Assembly (NCBI GenBank): GCA_947631465.1
Contig: CANRLK010000005.1
Coordinates: 1-59,645, forward strand
Source of the DNA: an uncultured Clostridia bacterium
GTDB taxonomy: Bacteria; Bacillota; Clostridia; Christensenellales; Borkfalkiaceae
DNA: 59,645 nt
Reading direction: 5' to 3'
Positions 24,469 to 33,653 of this stretch are shown piece by piece. The notes beneath the pieces were generated by a model, which was given only the letters and a program-made list of their open reading frames with translations, did no database searches and was not told the origin of the DNA. Positions within the stretch are counted from its first letter, which is position 1, and every line of letters starts with the position of its first letter. The position numbers and the translations under genes were made by a program.

Positions 24469-25461
24469 ATGGCTGATTCGGAATTTTTGGAGAGAGAATA
24501 TGACGCGCTCTTCGGCGGGCAGAGCGAAGCGCGGGAAGAGTCGGGGTTTGACGAGGCGGAAGAGCACCGCCGCCGCATGGCTGCGAAGTTTGAGGAGCTC
24601 TGCGCCCAGCCCGTAGACTATGCCAAGTATTCCGAACAAGCCCGCGAGAGCTATTTCTCTTCCGAGCGGGGAGATCATCCGCGCTATACCGAATACGAGA
24701 CGTCGGCTGCGCCTTCGAATGCGACTGTCAGCGCGCCTGCGGACGCGCCGAGCGCGCAGAGCAGGATCCGCGATTATATGGAATCCGCCCGCAGGCTCGA
24801 TGAGATGAGACGGGAATCGCCCGTTGCCGAAGCGCTCGTTCAGGAAGCGCCCGAAATGGCGATGGACGAACTGCAAGCGCCCGAGGCATTTGCGCCCGCG
24901 ATGATAAGCGAAGTGCAAGCGCCTGCCATGATGAATGAAATGCAAGCGCCCGCGATGGGGATGGCGGCGCAAAATTTTGTCGGCGAGCCGCAGTTCGCTG
25001 CCCCGCGCGACGAATACATGGGCTGGCTGTACCAACAGGGGATCGTGCAGAGCCAAGAGCTTGCGCCCCCCGCCGACGTGCCCGTCTCGACCATGCCCTT
25101 CCATGAATTTAACGAAGAGAACGAGGACGACGCAAAGCCCACGAGCTACACCATGAAGCATCTCCGCGAGGAGGATGAGACGGTGGACGAGGAGGACGTG
25201 CGGGTGACGAGCGCGCTCTCGTCCAAGACCAAGATCGTGCTGTGCGCGATCGCGGCGACGATCATGATCCTGCTTGCGATCATCTGCATCAATGCGGCGG
25301 TCATCAGAAGCCTGAACGCAGACGTCTCGTACCGCGAACAGACGGTGACCGATCTCGGCGCGACGCTTCGCTCCATCGAGAGCGAGATCGACGAGATGAC
25401 TTCCCCCGAATACGTCGAAAATTGGGCGGCGGAACACGGAATGACTCCTCCCGAGTCGTGA
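24469..25461 (+). CDS. FtsL-like division protein with long cytoplasmic region
   Basis: 330 residues. One membrane helix at about 245-268 (KIVLCAIAATIMILLAIICINAAVI) is followed by a short extracytoplasmic coiled coil (about 270-315), the FtsL/DivIC arrangement; position between rsmH and the class B PBP gene is that of ftsL. FtsL recruits and activates the septal FtsW-FtsI synthase. Usual FtsL is about 100-120 residues with a short cytoplasmic tail; here about 240 residues precede the helix, acidic and Ala/Pro/Met-rich, with imperfect repeats of the form QAPAM (about 140-165). Its role is unknown. Stop overlaps the next start by GTGA. Family assignment is by topology and synteny, not by strong sequence match. 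Confidence 0.72.
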   Translation: MADSEFLEREYDALFGGQSEAREESGFDEAEEHRRRMAAKFEELCAQPVDYAKYSEQARESYFSSERGDHPRYTEYETSAAPSNATVSAPADAPSAQSRIRDYMESARRLDEMRRESPVAEALVQEAPEMAMDELQAPEAFAPAMISEVQAPAMMNEMQAPAMGMAAQNFVGEPQFAAPRDEYMGWLYQQGIVQSQELAPPADVPVSTMPFHEFNEENEDDAKPTSYTMKHLREEDETVDEEDVRVTSALSSKTKIVLCAIAATIMILLAIICINAAVIRSLNADVSYREQTVTDLGATLRSIESEIDEMTSPEYVENWAAEHGMTPPES

Positions 25462-27230
25462 CCCGTTCCCCGCGGAGGGAATATATCAAACAGAATACGA
25501 CGGAGTTTTCATTTACCATCCTACGAAAGAGGTTATTTGCCGTAATTACGGCGATAACCTTTCTTTTTTGCATTTTTTTGGGACGGTTCTTCTATGTGCA
25601 GGTGATCTGGCATGAGGAGCTGATGTACCGCGCGCTCGACCAATGGACGCGGGAGATCCCCGTCGTAGCGGAGCGCGGGCTCGTGACCGACACAAACGGC
25701 GAGATCTTGGCGGGCAACGAGAGCGCATACAGCGTCTATGCGCGGGCGAACGCCGTCAAAGAGCCCGAACGGGCGGCGCAGGTGCTATCTGCGCTCTTGG
25801 ATACCCCCTTCGAAGAGACCAAAGCGCGGCTCTGCGATCATTCTCGCTCGGAGATCACCCTCATCAAGCAGGCGGACAAGACGCTCGTGCAAAAGCTCGA
25901 AGGCGCAAACCTTGCAGGGGTGTACTATGCGCGCGACAACCGTCGGGTCTATCCGTACGGAAGTCTTGCCTCGCAGGTGCTCGGCTTCACCGCGATGGGC
26001 AACGAGGGCACGACGGGGGTCGAACGGTACTATGACGAATACCTCGCGGGCAAGAACGGGGAGATCTTATACGAGACCGACCTCGTCGGCGTGGAGATCG
26101 AGGGCGCAAACGCCGCCTATCTTCCCGCAGAGAGCGGGCTCAACGTAAAGCTCACCCTCGACTACCGCATCCAGGCGATCGCCGAAGAGGTGATGGGAAG
26201 AACGCTTGCAAGCACAAACGCCAAGGGCGCGCGCTGTATCGTGCTCGACCCCAACGACTTCTCGGTGCTTGCGATGGTCAATCTGCCCGCCTACGACCTC
26301 AACTCGCCGCCGCGGGACGACATGGAAGCCCTCAACGCATTGAGCCGCAACCGCGTCGTGAGCGACATCTATGAGCCCGGCTCGACCTTCAAGATCGTGA
26401 CGGCGGCTGCCAACATCGAAGAATATCTTCGCGGCAATTCCAAGGCGTTTTCGAATGAGCATGTGTTTGCGTCCTCGCGGACGCGGAGCGTGGACGGCAC
26501 GACCATCCGCTGTTGGAGCGATCATGCAAACGGCAAGCACAGCAACCAAACGCTCGCAGAAGCCCTCAACAACAGCTGCAACCCCTGCTTTGTGGACATT
26601 GCGCTCGCGCTCGGCAAGGACACGTTTTACAAATACTTGAACGCTTTCCGCTTCGGCACGGCGACGGGCATCGACTTTTCGGGCGAGGCGGTCGGCATGC
26701 TCCTGCCGCAGGGGACGGTCAGGGACTGCGACCTTGCGCGCATCGGCTTCGGGCAGACCATCGCGGTCACGCCCTTGCAGCTCGCCTGCGCCGCCGCGTC
26801 CGCGGTCAACGGGGGATATTACTATACGCCGCACATCCTCAAAGAGATCTACTCTTCGGACGGGTATGTGAGCGAACGCTTTGAAAAAGCCCTGATCGGA
26901 CGCACGGTGGGGGAAGAGGCGTCCAAGATCCTTTCGGGGATGCTCGAAGGGGTCGTGAGAGACGGGAGCGGCAAGCACGCCTATATCGAAGGCTACCGCG
27001 TCGGCGGCAAGACGGGCACGGCGCAAAAATACGAGAACGGGGTCATCGCGCAGGGAAAGTATGTGTCGAGCTTTGTCGGCTTCTTTCCCGCGAACGCGCC
27101 CAAATACTTATGTCTTATCATCGTGGACGAACCGCAGGGCGGCTATTACGGCAGTACGATCGCAGCCCCCTGCGCCAAGGAGATCTTCGAGGGGATCATC
27201 TCCCTCAAAAAAATCGCGCCCTTTCAATGA
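25458..27230 (+). CDS. ftsI: Class B penicillin-binding protein (FtsI/SpoVD-type transpeptidase)
   Basis: Cross-links septal or spore peptidoglycan outside the membrane. 590 residues from a GTG at 25458 that overlaps the ftsL stop (GTGA); no good ribosome-binding site, so translation is probably coupled. One N-terminal membrane helix (about 20-42), dimerisation domain, then transpeptidase with Ser309-Thr-Phe-Lys312 (EPGSTFK), Ser373-Cys-Asn375, and Lys518-Thr-Gly520 (GGKTGTAQK). The protein ends just after the transpeptidase, with no C-terminal PASTA domain, unlike many Bacillota PBP2B and SpoVD. It may serve vegetative division, sporulation or both. Confidence 0.93.
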   Translation: MTRSPRREYIKQNTTEFSFTILRKRLFAVITAITFLFCIFLGRFFYVQVIWHEELMYRALDQWTREIPVVAERGLVTDTNGEILAGNESAYSVYARANAVKEPERAAQVLSALLDTPFEETKARLCDHSRSEITLIKQADKTLVQKLEGANLAGVYYARDNRRVYPYGSLASQVLGFTAMGNEGTTGVERYYDEYLAGKNGEILYETDLVGVEIEGANAAYLPAESGLNVKLTLDYRIQAIAEEVMGRTLASTNAKGARCIVLDPNDFSVLAMVNLPAYDLNSPPRDDMEALNALSRNRVVSDIYEPGSTFKIVTAAANIEEYLRGNSKAFSNEHVFASSRTRSVDGTTIRCWSDHANGKHSNQTLAEALNNSCNPCFVDIALALGKDTFYKYLNAFRFGTATGIDFSGEAVGMLLPQGTVRDCDLARIGFGQTIAVTPLQLACAAASAVNGGYYYTPHILKEIYSSDGYVSERFEKALIGRTVGEEASKILSGMLEGVVRDGSGKHAYIEGYRVGGKTGTAQKYENGVIAQGKYVSSFVGFFPANAPKYLCLIIVDEPQGGYYGSTIAAPCAKEIFEGIISLKKIAPFQ

Positions 27231-27246
27231 GCGACAGGAGACGGAC

Positions 27247-28683
27247 ATGAAACTTTCCGAACTTTGCTTGAACCTAAGGGGAAAGCTCTTCGGCGACGCC
27301 GACGTCACGGGACTTTGCACGGACAGCCGCGTCGCGGGAGCGGGGGAACTGTTCTTTTGCTTTTGCGGAACGCATACCGACGCGCATGACTTCGCCGCGG
27401 AAGCGTATGCCAAGGGGGCGGCGGCGATCATCTGCGAACGCAAACTGCCCCTGCCCTGCGCGCAGTTCGTCGCCGAGGACGGCAGAGAGGCAATGGCGAT
27501 GATCGCCGCCGCCTTCTATCAACATCCCGAGCGCAAGATGAAGTTCGTCGGCGTGACGGGCACGAACGGCAAGACGACGACCTGCCATTACCTTTGCGCC
27601 ATTTTGGAGGCGTGCGGGATCGAGACGGGCATGATCGGCACGCTCGGCGCACGGTTTGCGGGCAGGAGCATCGCCCCCGACCTCACGACCCCGGACCCCG
27701 TCTCCCTCTTCTCGCTGCTTTCCGAAATGCAAAAGGCGGGGGTGGAAGCCGTCGTCATGGAAGTGTCGGCGCATGCGCTTGCGCTCAAAAAAGTCGCGCC
27801 CATTTTGTTCGACTGCGCGATCTTTACCAACCTGACCCGCGATCATCTCGACTTTTTCGGGGACATGGAAGCGTATGGCGCGGCGAAGAAGCTGCTCTTT
27901 TCGAAGGAGCGTTGCAAGATGGCGGTCTTAAACGCCGACGACGGGTTTTCGAAGGAGCTCGAAGCGCTCGGAACGCCCTTTTTCACCTATGGAATGGACA
28001 CGCCCGCCGACGCGTTTGCGATCGTCGAAAAAGAGGACCTCTTCGGGAGCGAAGTGATCTTGAACCTCAGCGACGAGCTCTGCGGCGCGAAGCTCGCGCT
28101 CACGGGGGCGCACAACGTGCAGAACGCCTTGGCGGCGGCTTGCGCGTCCAAGCTCTTCGGCGCGGGCGCGGAGCAGATCAGCGCGGGGCTCGAAGCCGTC
28201 AAGCGGGTGGACGGACGGTTGGAGCGGGTCGGGGAGATCCACGGCGCGCAGGTGTTCGTCGACTTCGCGCATACCCCCGATGGGCTCGAAAAATCGCTCT
28301 CGTGTTTGAAGGAACGCTGTACGGGCAAGCTGTATGCCCTGTTCGGCTGCGGCGGAAACCGCGATACGGGCAAGCGCAAGATCATGGGGGAAACGGCGGC
28401 AAAGTGGTGCGATTTTTGCGTCATCACGTCCGACAATCCCCGCTTCGAAGATCCCTGCGCCATCATCTCGGAGATCGAGGAGGGGTATTTGAAGGACTCG
28501 GGGGAGTATACCGCGATCGAAGAGCGGGACAAGGCGATCGAATATGCCCTGAAACTGCTGAAAGAGGGGGACGTTTTGCTCGTTGCGGGCAAGGGCGGGG
28601 AGAATTATCAGGAGATCATGGGAATAAAATACGACTTTAACGACAAAGAATTGATACAAAAACTCATCGGGAAACTTGAATGA
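27247..28683 (+). CDS. murE: UDP-MurNAc-L-Ala-D-Glu:meso-diaminopimelate ligase
   Basis: Adds the third residue of the peptidoglycan stem peptide using ATP. 478 residues from the ATG at 27247 (ACAGGAG six bases before); a longer frame upstream lies within ftsI. Mur ligase signature GVTGTNGKTTT (about 101-111). The DNPR motif at 396-399 (SDNPRFEDP) is the one that selects meso-diaminopimelate rather than lysine. C-terminal domain ends with GEND-like GKGGENYQEI. Overlaps mraY by ATGA. Confidence 0.96.
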   Translation: MKLSELCLNLRGKLFGDADVTGLCTDSRVAGAGELFFCFCGTHTDAHDFAAEAYAKGAAAIICERKLPLPCAQFVAEDGREAMAMIAAAFYQHPERKMKFVGVTGTNGKTTTCHYLCAILEACGIETGMIGTLGARFAGRSIAPDLTTPDPVSLFSLLSEMQKAGVEAVVMEVSAHALALKKVAPILFDCAIFTNLTRDHLDFFGDMEAYGAAKKLLFSKERCKMAVLNADDGFSKELEALGTPFFTYGMDTPADAFAIVEKEDLFGSEVILNLSDELCGAKLALTGAHNVQNALAAACASKLFGAGAEQISAGLEAVKRVDGRLERVGEIHGAQVFVDFAHTPDGLEKSLSCLKERCTGKLYALFGCGGNRDTGKRKIMGETAAKWCDFCVITSDNPRFEDPCAIISEIEEGYLKDSGEYTAIEERDKAIEYALKLLKEGDVLLVAGKGGENYQEIMGIKYDFNDKELIQKLIGKLE

Positions 28684-29630
28684 AGCTCTATCTTGTCGCC
28701 GCGCTCTGCTCGTTCTTTTTGTCGCTCGGGCTGTGCGCGCTCGAAATCCCGCTTTTGAGACGGCTCGGAGCGGGACAGAACATCTTACATTATGTGAAGG
28801 AGCACATGGCGAAGTCGGGCACGCCCACGATGGGCGGGCTCGGGTTTATCCTCGCCGCTTGCGCCGTCTCGCTCGCCGCCGACAAGTTCACGGACAAGCC
28901 CTTTCTCGTCGCGCTCTCCGTCGGGCTCGGCTTTTTGCTCGTGGGGTTCTTGGACGATCTCCTCAAAAAGCGAAGGGGAAACAACTTGGGGCTCAGACCC
29001 TATCAAAAGATCTTCTTCCAGCTCGCCGTGGCGACCCTTGCGTCCCTCTATTGTTGCAGGAACGGCTTGACCGTCCTGCGCATTCCGTTCACGCAAAAGG
29101 CTTTCGACGTGGGCTGGGGGATGCTGCCGCTCGGGATCTTTGTCTATCTTGCGACGGTGAACGGCGTGAATCTCACCGACGGGCTCGACGGGCTTGCGGG
29201 AGCGTCGTCGTCCGTCTATTTCCTCGCGCTCGGGACGTTGATCTTGTTGCAGGGCGAGGACAAGACCCTCTCGCTGCTCTGTATTTGCCTCTTTGCCGCC
29301 CTGCTCGCGTTTTTGGTCTTCAACGTCAACCGCGCGAGCGTGTTCATGGGGGATACGGGCTCGCTCTCGCTCGGGGGCTTTGCCGCGTCCTGCGCGCTGT
29401 TCACGGGAAACATGCTCGCGATCCCGTTCGCGGGGATCATGTTCGTCGTTTCAAGCATATCCGTCATCATGCAGGTAATATATTATAAAAAGACGGGAAA
29501 GCGCATCTTCCGCATGGCGCCCATCCACCATCATTTTCAGGAGAAGGGGTATGCGGAGGGCAAGATTGCCTATGCCTACGCGGCGGTGACCGCGGTCATG
29601 GGCGCGCTGCTGCTGTTCCCGTATATCTAA
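28680..29630 (+). CDS. mraY: Phospho-MurNAc-pentapeptide transferase
   Basis: Makes lipid I at the membrane from UDP-MurNAc-pentapeptide and undecaprenyl phosphate. 316 residues, ten membrane helices. Family motifs: GTPTMGGLGF, FLDDLLK (Asp pair), NLTDGLDGLA and MGDTGSLSLGG, and the HHHF motif near 281. murF, which usually lies between murE and mraY, is absent here; murE overlaps mraY directly. Confidence 0.97.
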   Translation: MKLYLVAALCSFFLSLGLCALEIPLLRRLGAGQNILHYVKEHMAKSGTPTMGGLGFILAACAVSLAADKFTDKPFLVALSVGLGFLLVGFLDDLLKKRRGNNLGLRPYQKIFFQLAVATLASLYCCRNGLTVLRIPFTQKAFDVGWGMLPLGIFVYLATVNGVNLTDGLDGLAGASSSVYFLALGTLILLQGEDKTLSLLCICLFAALLAFLVFNVNRASVFMGDTGSLSLGGFAASCALFTGNMLAIPFAGIMFVVSSISVIMQVIYYKKTGKRIFRMAPIHHHFQEKGYAEGKIAYAYAAVTAVMGALLLFPYI

Positions 29631-29660
29631 GAGCGCAAAAAGCGCAAAGAAGGAGATCAA

Positions 29661-31070
29661 ATGCTTTTTTCCCAACAGACATTTCTCGTGGCGGGGCTGT
29701 CCCGCTCGGGCATCGCGGCATCCGAATATCTCTTGAAGAAGGGCGCGCGCGTGTATTGCTTCGACGACGTCGAAGAAGGCTCGGTCGCGGCTTCCGCGAA
29801 CGCTTTGAAGGAGCGCGGCTGCGTCATCTTGAAAAAGGGCGACCTCGAAGCGCGGCAGGCGGAGTGCGACATACTCGTTTTAAGCCCGGGCATTCCCGTC
29901 GATCATCCGCTTCCCGTCGCCTTCCGCCGTGCGGGGAAACGGGTCATCGGCGAGACCGAACTCGGCGCGCTCGCCCTGCGCTGCCCCTGCGTCGCCGTGA
30001 CGGGCACAAACGGCAAGACGACTACCGTCACCATGATCGACGGCATCTTCAAAAACGCGGGCAAAAACAGCCTCGCCTGCGGGAACATCGGCCGTCCGCT
30101 CACCTCTTGCGTCGAGGAACTGCAAGAGGACGGCGTCGCCGTCTGCGAAGTCTCGTCCTTCCAGCTCGAAACCCTCTATTCGCTGCGCCCGCATGTCGCC
30201 GTCGTCCTCAACATCGCCGAGGACCACCTCAACCGCCACTACAACATGGAGAACTACATATACTTGAAGTCGCGCATTTTCAAAAACAGCGCGGAGAGCG
30301 AGTACGTCGTATTGAACTACGACGACCCCGTCGTGCGCGGTTTTGCCGAAAAGACCAAGGCGAAGGTCGTCTGGTTCTCCTGCCGCGAGCCCGTCGAGGG
30401 CGGATACCTCTCGGAAGGGTGTTTTTGCTACATGGGGGAGAAACTCTTCCCCGTGAGCGAGCTTCCGCTTGACGGCGAACACAACGCCGCCAACGCCCTT
30501 GCCGCCATCTGCGCCGCCAAGATCATGGGCGTGCGCTCCGAGACCATCGTCTCTGCGCTCAAAACCTTCCGCGGCGTGGCGCACAGGCTGCAACGGGTGG
30601 GGGAGATCGGCGGCGTCACCTTCATCGACGACTCCAAGGCGACCAACGTCGACTCCGCGATCAAGGCGGTATTGAGCGTGCGCGGGGAGAGCGTCTTGCT
30701 CCTCGGCGGCAAGGACAAAGGGTATTCCTACGAGCCGCTCTTCGACGCGATCAAAACTTCGGGCGTCGTCCACTGCGTCCTGTACGGGGAAAACGCCTTC
30801 CGCATTTTGCAAGCCGCGCTCAAAAAGGGCTTTACCGCCGTCACGCTGTGCCGTCCCTTCGACGTCGCCGTGCGCGTCGCCTTTTTGACCGCAAGAGCGG
30901 GGCAGAATTTGCTCTTATCGCCCGCGTCTGCGAGCTTTGACGCCTTCCGCAACTACGAAGAGCGCGGGGAACGCTTCCGCGAGATGATGGACATCCTCAA
31001 AGCGGAAAAAGAAGCGCGCGGCGCCGTCCGTGCAGCCCCTTCGGTGGACGATGACGCGCTCGGGGAATAA
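29661..31070 (+). CDS. murD: UDP-MurNAc-L-alanine:D-glutamate ligase
   Basis: Adds D-glutamate, the product of MurI, to UDP-MurNAc-L-Ala. 469 residues. Rossmann-type N-terminus LVAGLSRSGIAASEYLL, ATP site VTGTNGKTTTV (about 113-122), DDSKATNVDSA and the C-terminal SPASASFDAFRNYEERG motif characteristic of MurD. ATG at 29661 with AAGGAG before it. The last 20 bases overlap ftsW. Confidence 0.97.
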   Translation: MLFSQQTFLVAGLSRSGIAASEYLLKKGARVYCFDDVEEGSVAASANALKERGCVILKKGDLEARQAECDILVLSPGIPVDHPLPVAFRRAGKRVIGETELGALALRCPCVAVTGTNGKTTTVTMIDGIFKNAGKNSLACGNIGRPLTSCVEELQEDGVAVCEVSSFQLETLYSLRPHVAVVLNIAEDHLNRHYNMENYIYLKSRIFKNSAESEYVVLNYDDPVVRGFAEKTKAKVVWFSCREPVEGGYLSEGCFCYMGEKLFPVSELPLDGEHNAANALAAICAAKIMGVRSETIVSALKTFRGVAHRLQRVGEIGGVTFIDDSKATNVDSAIKAVLSVRGESVLLLGGKDKGYSYEPLFDAIKTSGVVHCVLYGENAFRILQAALKKGFTAVTLCRPFDVAVRVAFLTARAGQNLLLSPASASFDAFRNYEERGERFREMMDILKAEKEARGAVRAAPSVDDDALGE

Positions 31071-32241
31071 GCAAACGCGTCCCGCGAAGCCCAGCCGCGC
31101 GCGGAGTGCGGGCAAACGCCTTGACGGGCATTTGCGCGGCGCGGGGGATCTCGTCTTTTTGGGCGCGGTCATTTTGCTTGCGGTATGGGGGCTCGTGTTC
31201 GTGTACTCGGCCAGCAGTTATAATGCCGAGGTACAGTTCCACGACAGCTTTTACTTTTTCAAAAAACAACTCATCGGGTTTGTGCTCGGGCTTTGCGGCA
31301 TGATCGCTATCTCCTTTCTCGATTGTGACCGCCTGAAAAAGTTCGGGCTTCCCGCCTTGCTTCTTTCCCTCGTCTTGCTCGGGCTGGTGTTCGTGCCGGG
31401 CGTGGGAAAGAGCAGCTACGGCGCAACGCGTTGGATCGGATTCGGGAGCTTCACCATTCAGCCCTCCGAGCTTGCCAAATACGGGTTCGTGCTGTTTGCG
31501 GCGGGATATTTTGCAAAAGATCCCGCGAGGATGCGTACCTTCAAGGGCGTGCTGCCCGTGCTGCTTGCGGGGCTTTCGATTTGCGCGCTCGTCATCTTAG
31601 AGCCGAACATGTCGGTCACGATGTGCATCGCCGCTTTGACGCTCGGCATGATCTTTCTCTCGGGCGCGTCCTGGAAGACCATCTTTGCCTTGGCAGTGCC
31701 CGCACTCCTCGCCGTTCCCGCGCTCATCTTTGCAGAGCCGTACCGTCTCAAACGGCTTTCGGCGTTCCTCGACCCCTGGGCTTCGCCGAAGGACGAGGGG
31801 TATCAGCTCATCCAATCGCTCTATGCGCTCGCGAACGGGGACTTGTTCGGGACGGGACTGTTCCGCTCCCGCCAGAAGTACCGCTTTTTGACCTTCTCGG
31901 AGAGCGACTTCATCCTCTCGGTCATTGCCGAGGAGACGGGCTTTTTCGGGGTCGTGCTGCTGTTCGGGCTCATCGGGGTGATCGTCTGGCGGGGCTTTCG
32001 CATTGCAAAGCGGAGCGACAATTTTTACGAGTATATGCTCGTCTCGGGCATCATTTTTTCCTTTGCCGTGCAGGCGTGTCTGAACGCACTCGTCGTGAGC
32101 GGCTGTATCCCGCCGACGGGGCTGCCGCTGCCGCTCGTCTCCGCGGGGAACACCTCGCTGATCGTCACGATGTGCGGCATGGGGATTGTCTATGGCGTGT
32201 CGAGACACAATGCAAGGCGGGAAAATCATACAATGCAATAA
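31051..32241 (+). CDS. ftsW: FtsW/SpoVE-type peptidoglycan glycosyltransferase
   Basis: SEDS-family polymerase that builds glycan strands with the class B PBP encoded upstream. 396 residues with ten membrane helices after a basic N-terminal tail. Typical segments: FVYSASSYNAE, the catalytic-loop region around FTIQPSELAKYGFV, and PPTGLPLPLVSAGNTSLI near the C-terminus. The ATG at 31051 overlaps murD by 20 bases; an in-frame GTG at 31030 is an alternative. murG, normally next, is missing from this cluster. Confidence 0.94.
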   Translation: MTRSGNKQTRPAKPSRARSAGKRLDGHLRGAGDLVFLGAVILLAVWGLVFVYSASSYNAEVQFHDSFYFFKKQLIGFVLGLCGMIAISFLDCDRLKKFGLPALLLSLVLLGLVFVPGVGKSSYGATRWIGFGSFTIQPSELAKYGFVLFAAGYFAKDPARMRTFKGVLPVLLAGLSICALVILEPNMSVTMCIAALTLGMIFLSGASWKTIFALAVPALLAVPALIFAEPYRLKRLSAFLDPWASPKDEGYQLIQSLYALANGDLFGTGLFRSRQKYRFLTFSESDFILSVIAEETGFFGVVLLFGLIGVIVWRGFRIAKRSDNFYEYMLVSGIIFSFAVQACLNALVVSGCIPPTGLPLPLVSAGNTSLIVTMCGMGIVYGVSRHNARRENHTMQ

Positions 32242-32257
32242 GAAAAAGTACGCAAAG

Positions 32258-32295
32258 CCTGAATTTTCGGGCTTTTCGGACATTTTTGTCCTGCG
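32258..32295 (+). terminator. Hairpin(s) between ftsW and murA
   Basis: AAAGCCTGAA and TTCGGGCTTT form a stem, followed by GGAC-ATTTT-GTCC. The T-tract is short, so this may be a weak attenuator or an mRNA processing or stability structure within the operon. Confidence 0.4.
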
Positions 32296-32309
32296 TAAGG
32301 AGATGACTT

Positions 32310-33566
32310 ATGGATAAATTTACAATAGACGGGGGGCAGCGGCTGTGCGGAACGGTCAAGTTGCAGTCTGCGAAAAATTCCGTGCTGCCGCTGCTTGCCG
32401 CGTCTGTTCTAACGGAGAAACAAGTGACGATCCGCGAAGTTCCCCGCATCAGCGATGTGCTCTGCATGGCGCAGATCTTGCGGGAACTCGGCGCAAAGGC
32501 GGAATTTAACGGCGGGGACGTGACGATCGACAGTTCCAACGCGTCCAACCATGAGATCTCGTCCGCACTCACGAAAGAACTTCGCTCTTCGGTGTTCATG
32601 CTCGGCTCGCTCTTGACAAGATTCCACCGCGCGCTCATCGCCTATCCGGGCGGCTGCGACATTGGCTTGCGTCCCATCGACCTGCATCTTTCCGCGCTCA
32701 AACGGCTCGGGGTCAAGATCAAGGAACGGGACGGCTTTATTTTCTGTGAATGCGACAGACTTCGCGGCGCGGAGATCGTGCTCGACTTCCCGAGCGTCGG
32801 CGCGACGGAAAACATCTTGCTCGCCTCCGTCAAGGCGGAGGGACGGACGATCTTGCAGGGCGCGGCGAAAGAGCCCGAGATCGTGGACCTTCAAAACTTT
32901 CTCAACGCGATGGGCGCGAAAGTGCGCGGCGCGGGCACGGACGTCATCGAGATCGAGGGGGTCAAAACCCTCGGAGGGGTGACCTATAAGCCCATGAAAG
33001 ACCGCATCGAAGCGGGGACGTTCCTCATCGCCTGCGCGATCTGCGGGGGCGAAACCGAGGTCGTGGGCGTTTCCGCCGAGAATATTCGCCTGCTTTTACA
33101 TAAATTGCGTGAAAACGGTTGCAAAATCCGCTCGAAAAATGGTAAAATAACGATAGAGAGCACGGGCAAGCTCAAATGCAACCGACGGATCGAGACCATG
33201 CCCTTCCCTGGCTTTCCCACCGACCTTCAAGCACAGGCGACGGCGCTCAACTGCGGCGCGGTCGGCGGCGCGCTCATCGTCGAGAACCTGTTTGAGACCC
33301 GCTTCAAGTTCGTGCCCGAACTCAAAAAGATGGGCGCGGACGTCGAGGTCAAGGGACGGACGGCATTTGTCCGCGGCGCGGGCAGACTGCACGGGGCGAC
33401 CCTCGTCTCCTGCGATCTTCGGGGCGGCGCGGCGCTCGTCCTTGCCGCGCTCGGCGCGGAAGGGGTCAGCGAGGTCGTGGACCTGACCCACATCGACCGC
33501 GGTTACTTCGATTTCGAAGGCAAACTTGCAAGCCTCGGTGCACATATCCTGCGCGTCCGTGCATAA
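32310..33566 (+). CDS. murA: UDP-GlcNAc 1-carboxyvinyltransferase
   Basis: First committed step of peptidoglycan synthesis: transfer of enolpyruvyl from PEP to UDP-GlcNAc. 418 residues, normal. SAKNSVLP (Lys/Asn near 20-23) binds substrate; the catalytic Cys lies in YPGGCDIGLRPIDLH (about 115), so the enzyme should be fosfomycin-sensitive by family rule. FPTDLQAQ and LTHIDRGY are further hallmarks. ATG at 32310 follows AAGGAGATG. In many clostridia murA occupies this place between murG and ftsQ. Confidence 0.97.
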   Translation: MDKFTIDGGQRLCGTVKLQSAKNSVLPLLAASVLTEKQVTIREVPRISDVLCMAQILRELGAKAEFNGGDVTIDSSNASNHEISSALTKELRSSVFMLGSLLTRFHRALIAYPGGCDIGLRPIDLHLSALKRLGVKIKERDGFIFCECDRLRGAEIVLDFPSVGATENILLASVKAEGRTILQGAAKEPEIVDLQNFLNAMGAKVRGAGTDVIEIEGVKTLGGVTYKPMKDRIEAGTFLIACAICGGETEVVGVSAENIRLLLHKLRENGCKIRSKNGKITIESTGKLKCNRRIETMPFPGFPTDLQAQATALNCGAVGGALIVENLFETRFKFVPELKKMGADVEVKGRTAFVRGAGRLHGATLVSCDLRGGAALVLAALGAEGVSEVVDLTHIDRGYFDFEGKLASLGAHILRVRA

Positions 33567-33653
33567 AGACGCCGCATAAAACGGCGCAGAAAGACGGCGT
33601 TCGTTCCGCATAAAAATGCGGCAGCTTTTGATATTTTTACAAGGAGAAGAACC

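Noticed and set aside
25242-25457. N-terminal extension of the class B PBP
   Set aside because: It is another frame of ftsL; the GTG overlapping the ftsL stop is the likely start.
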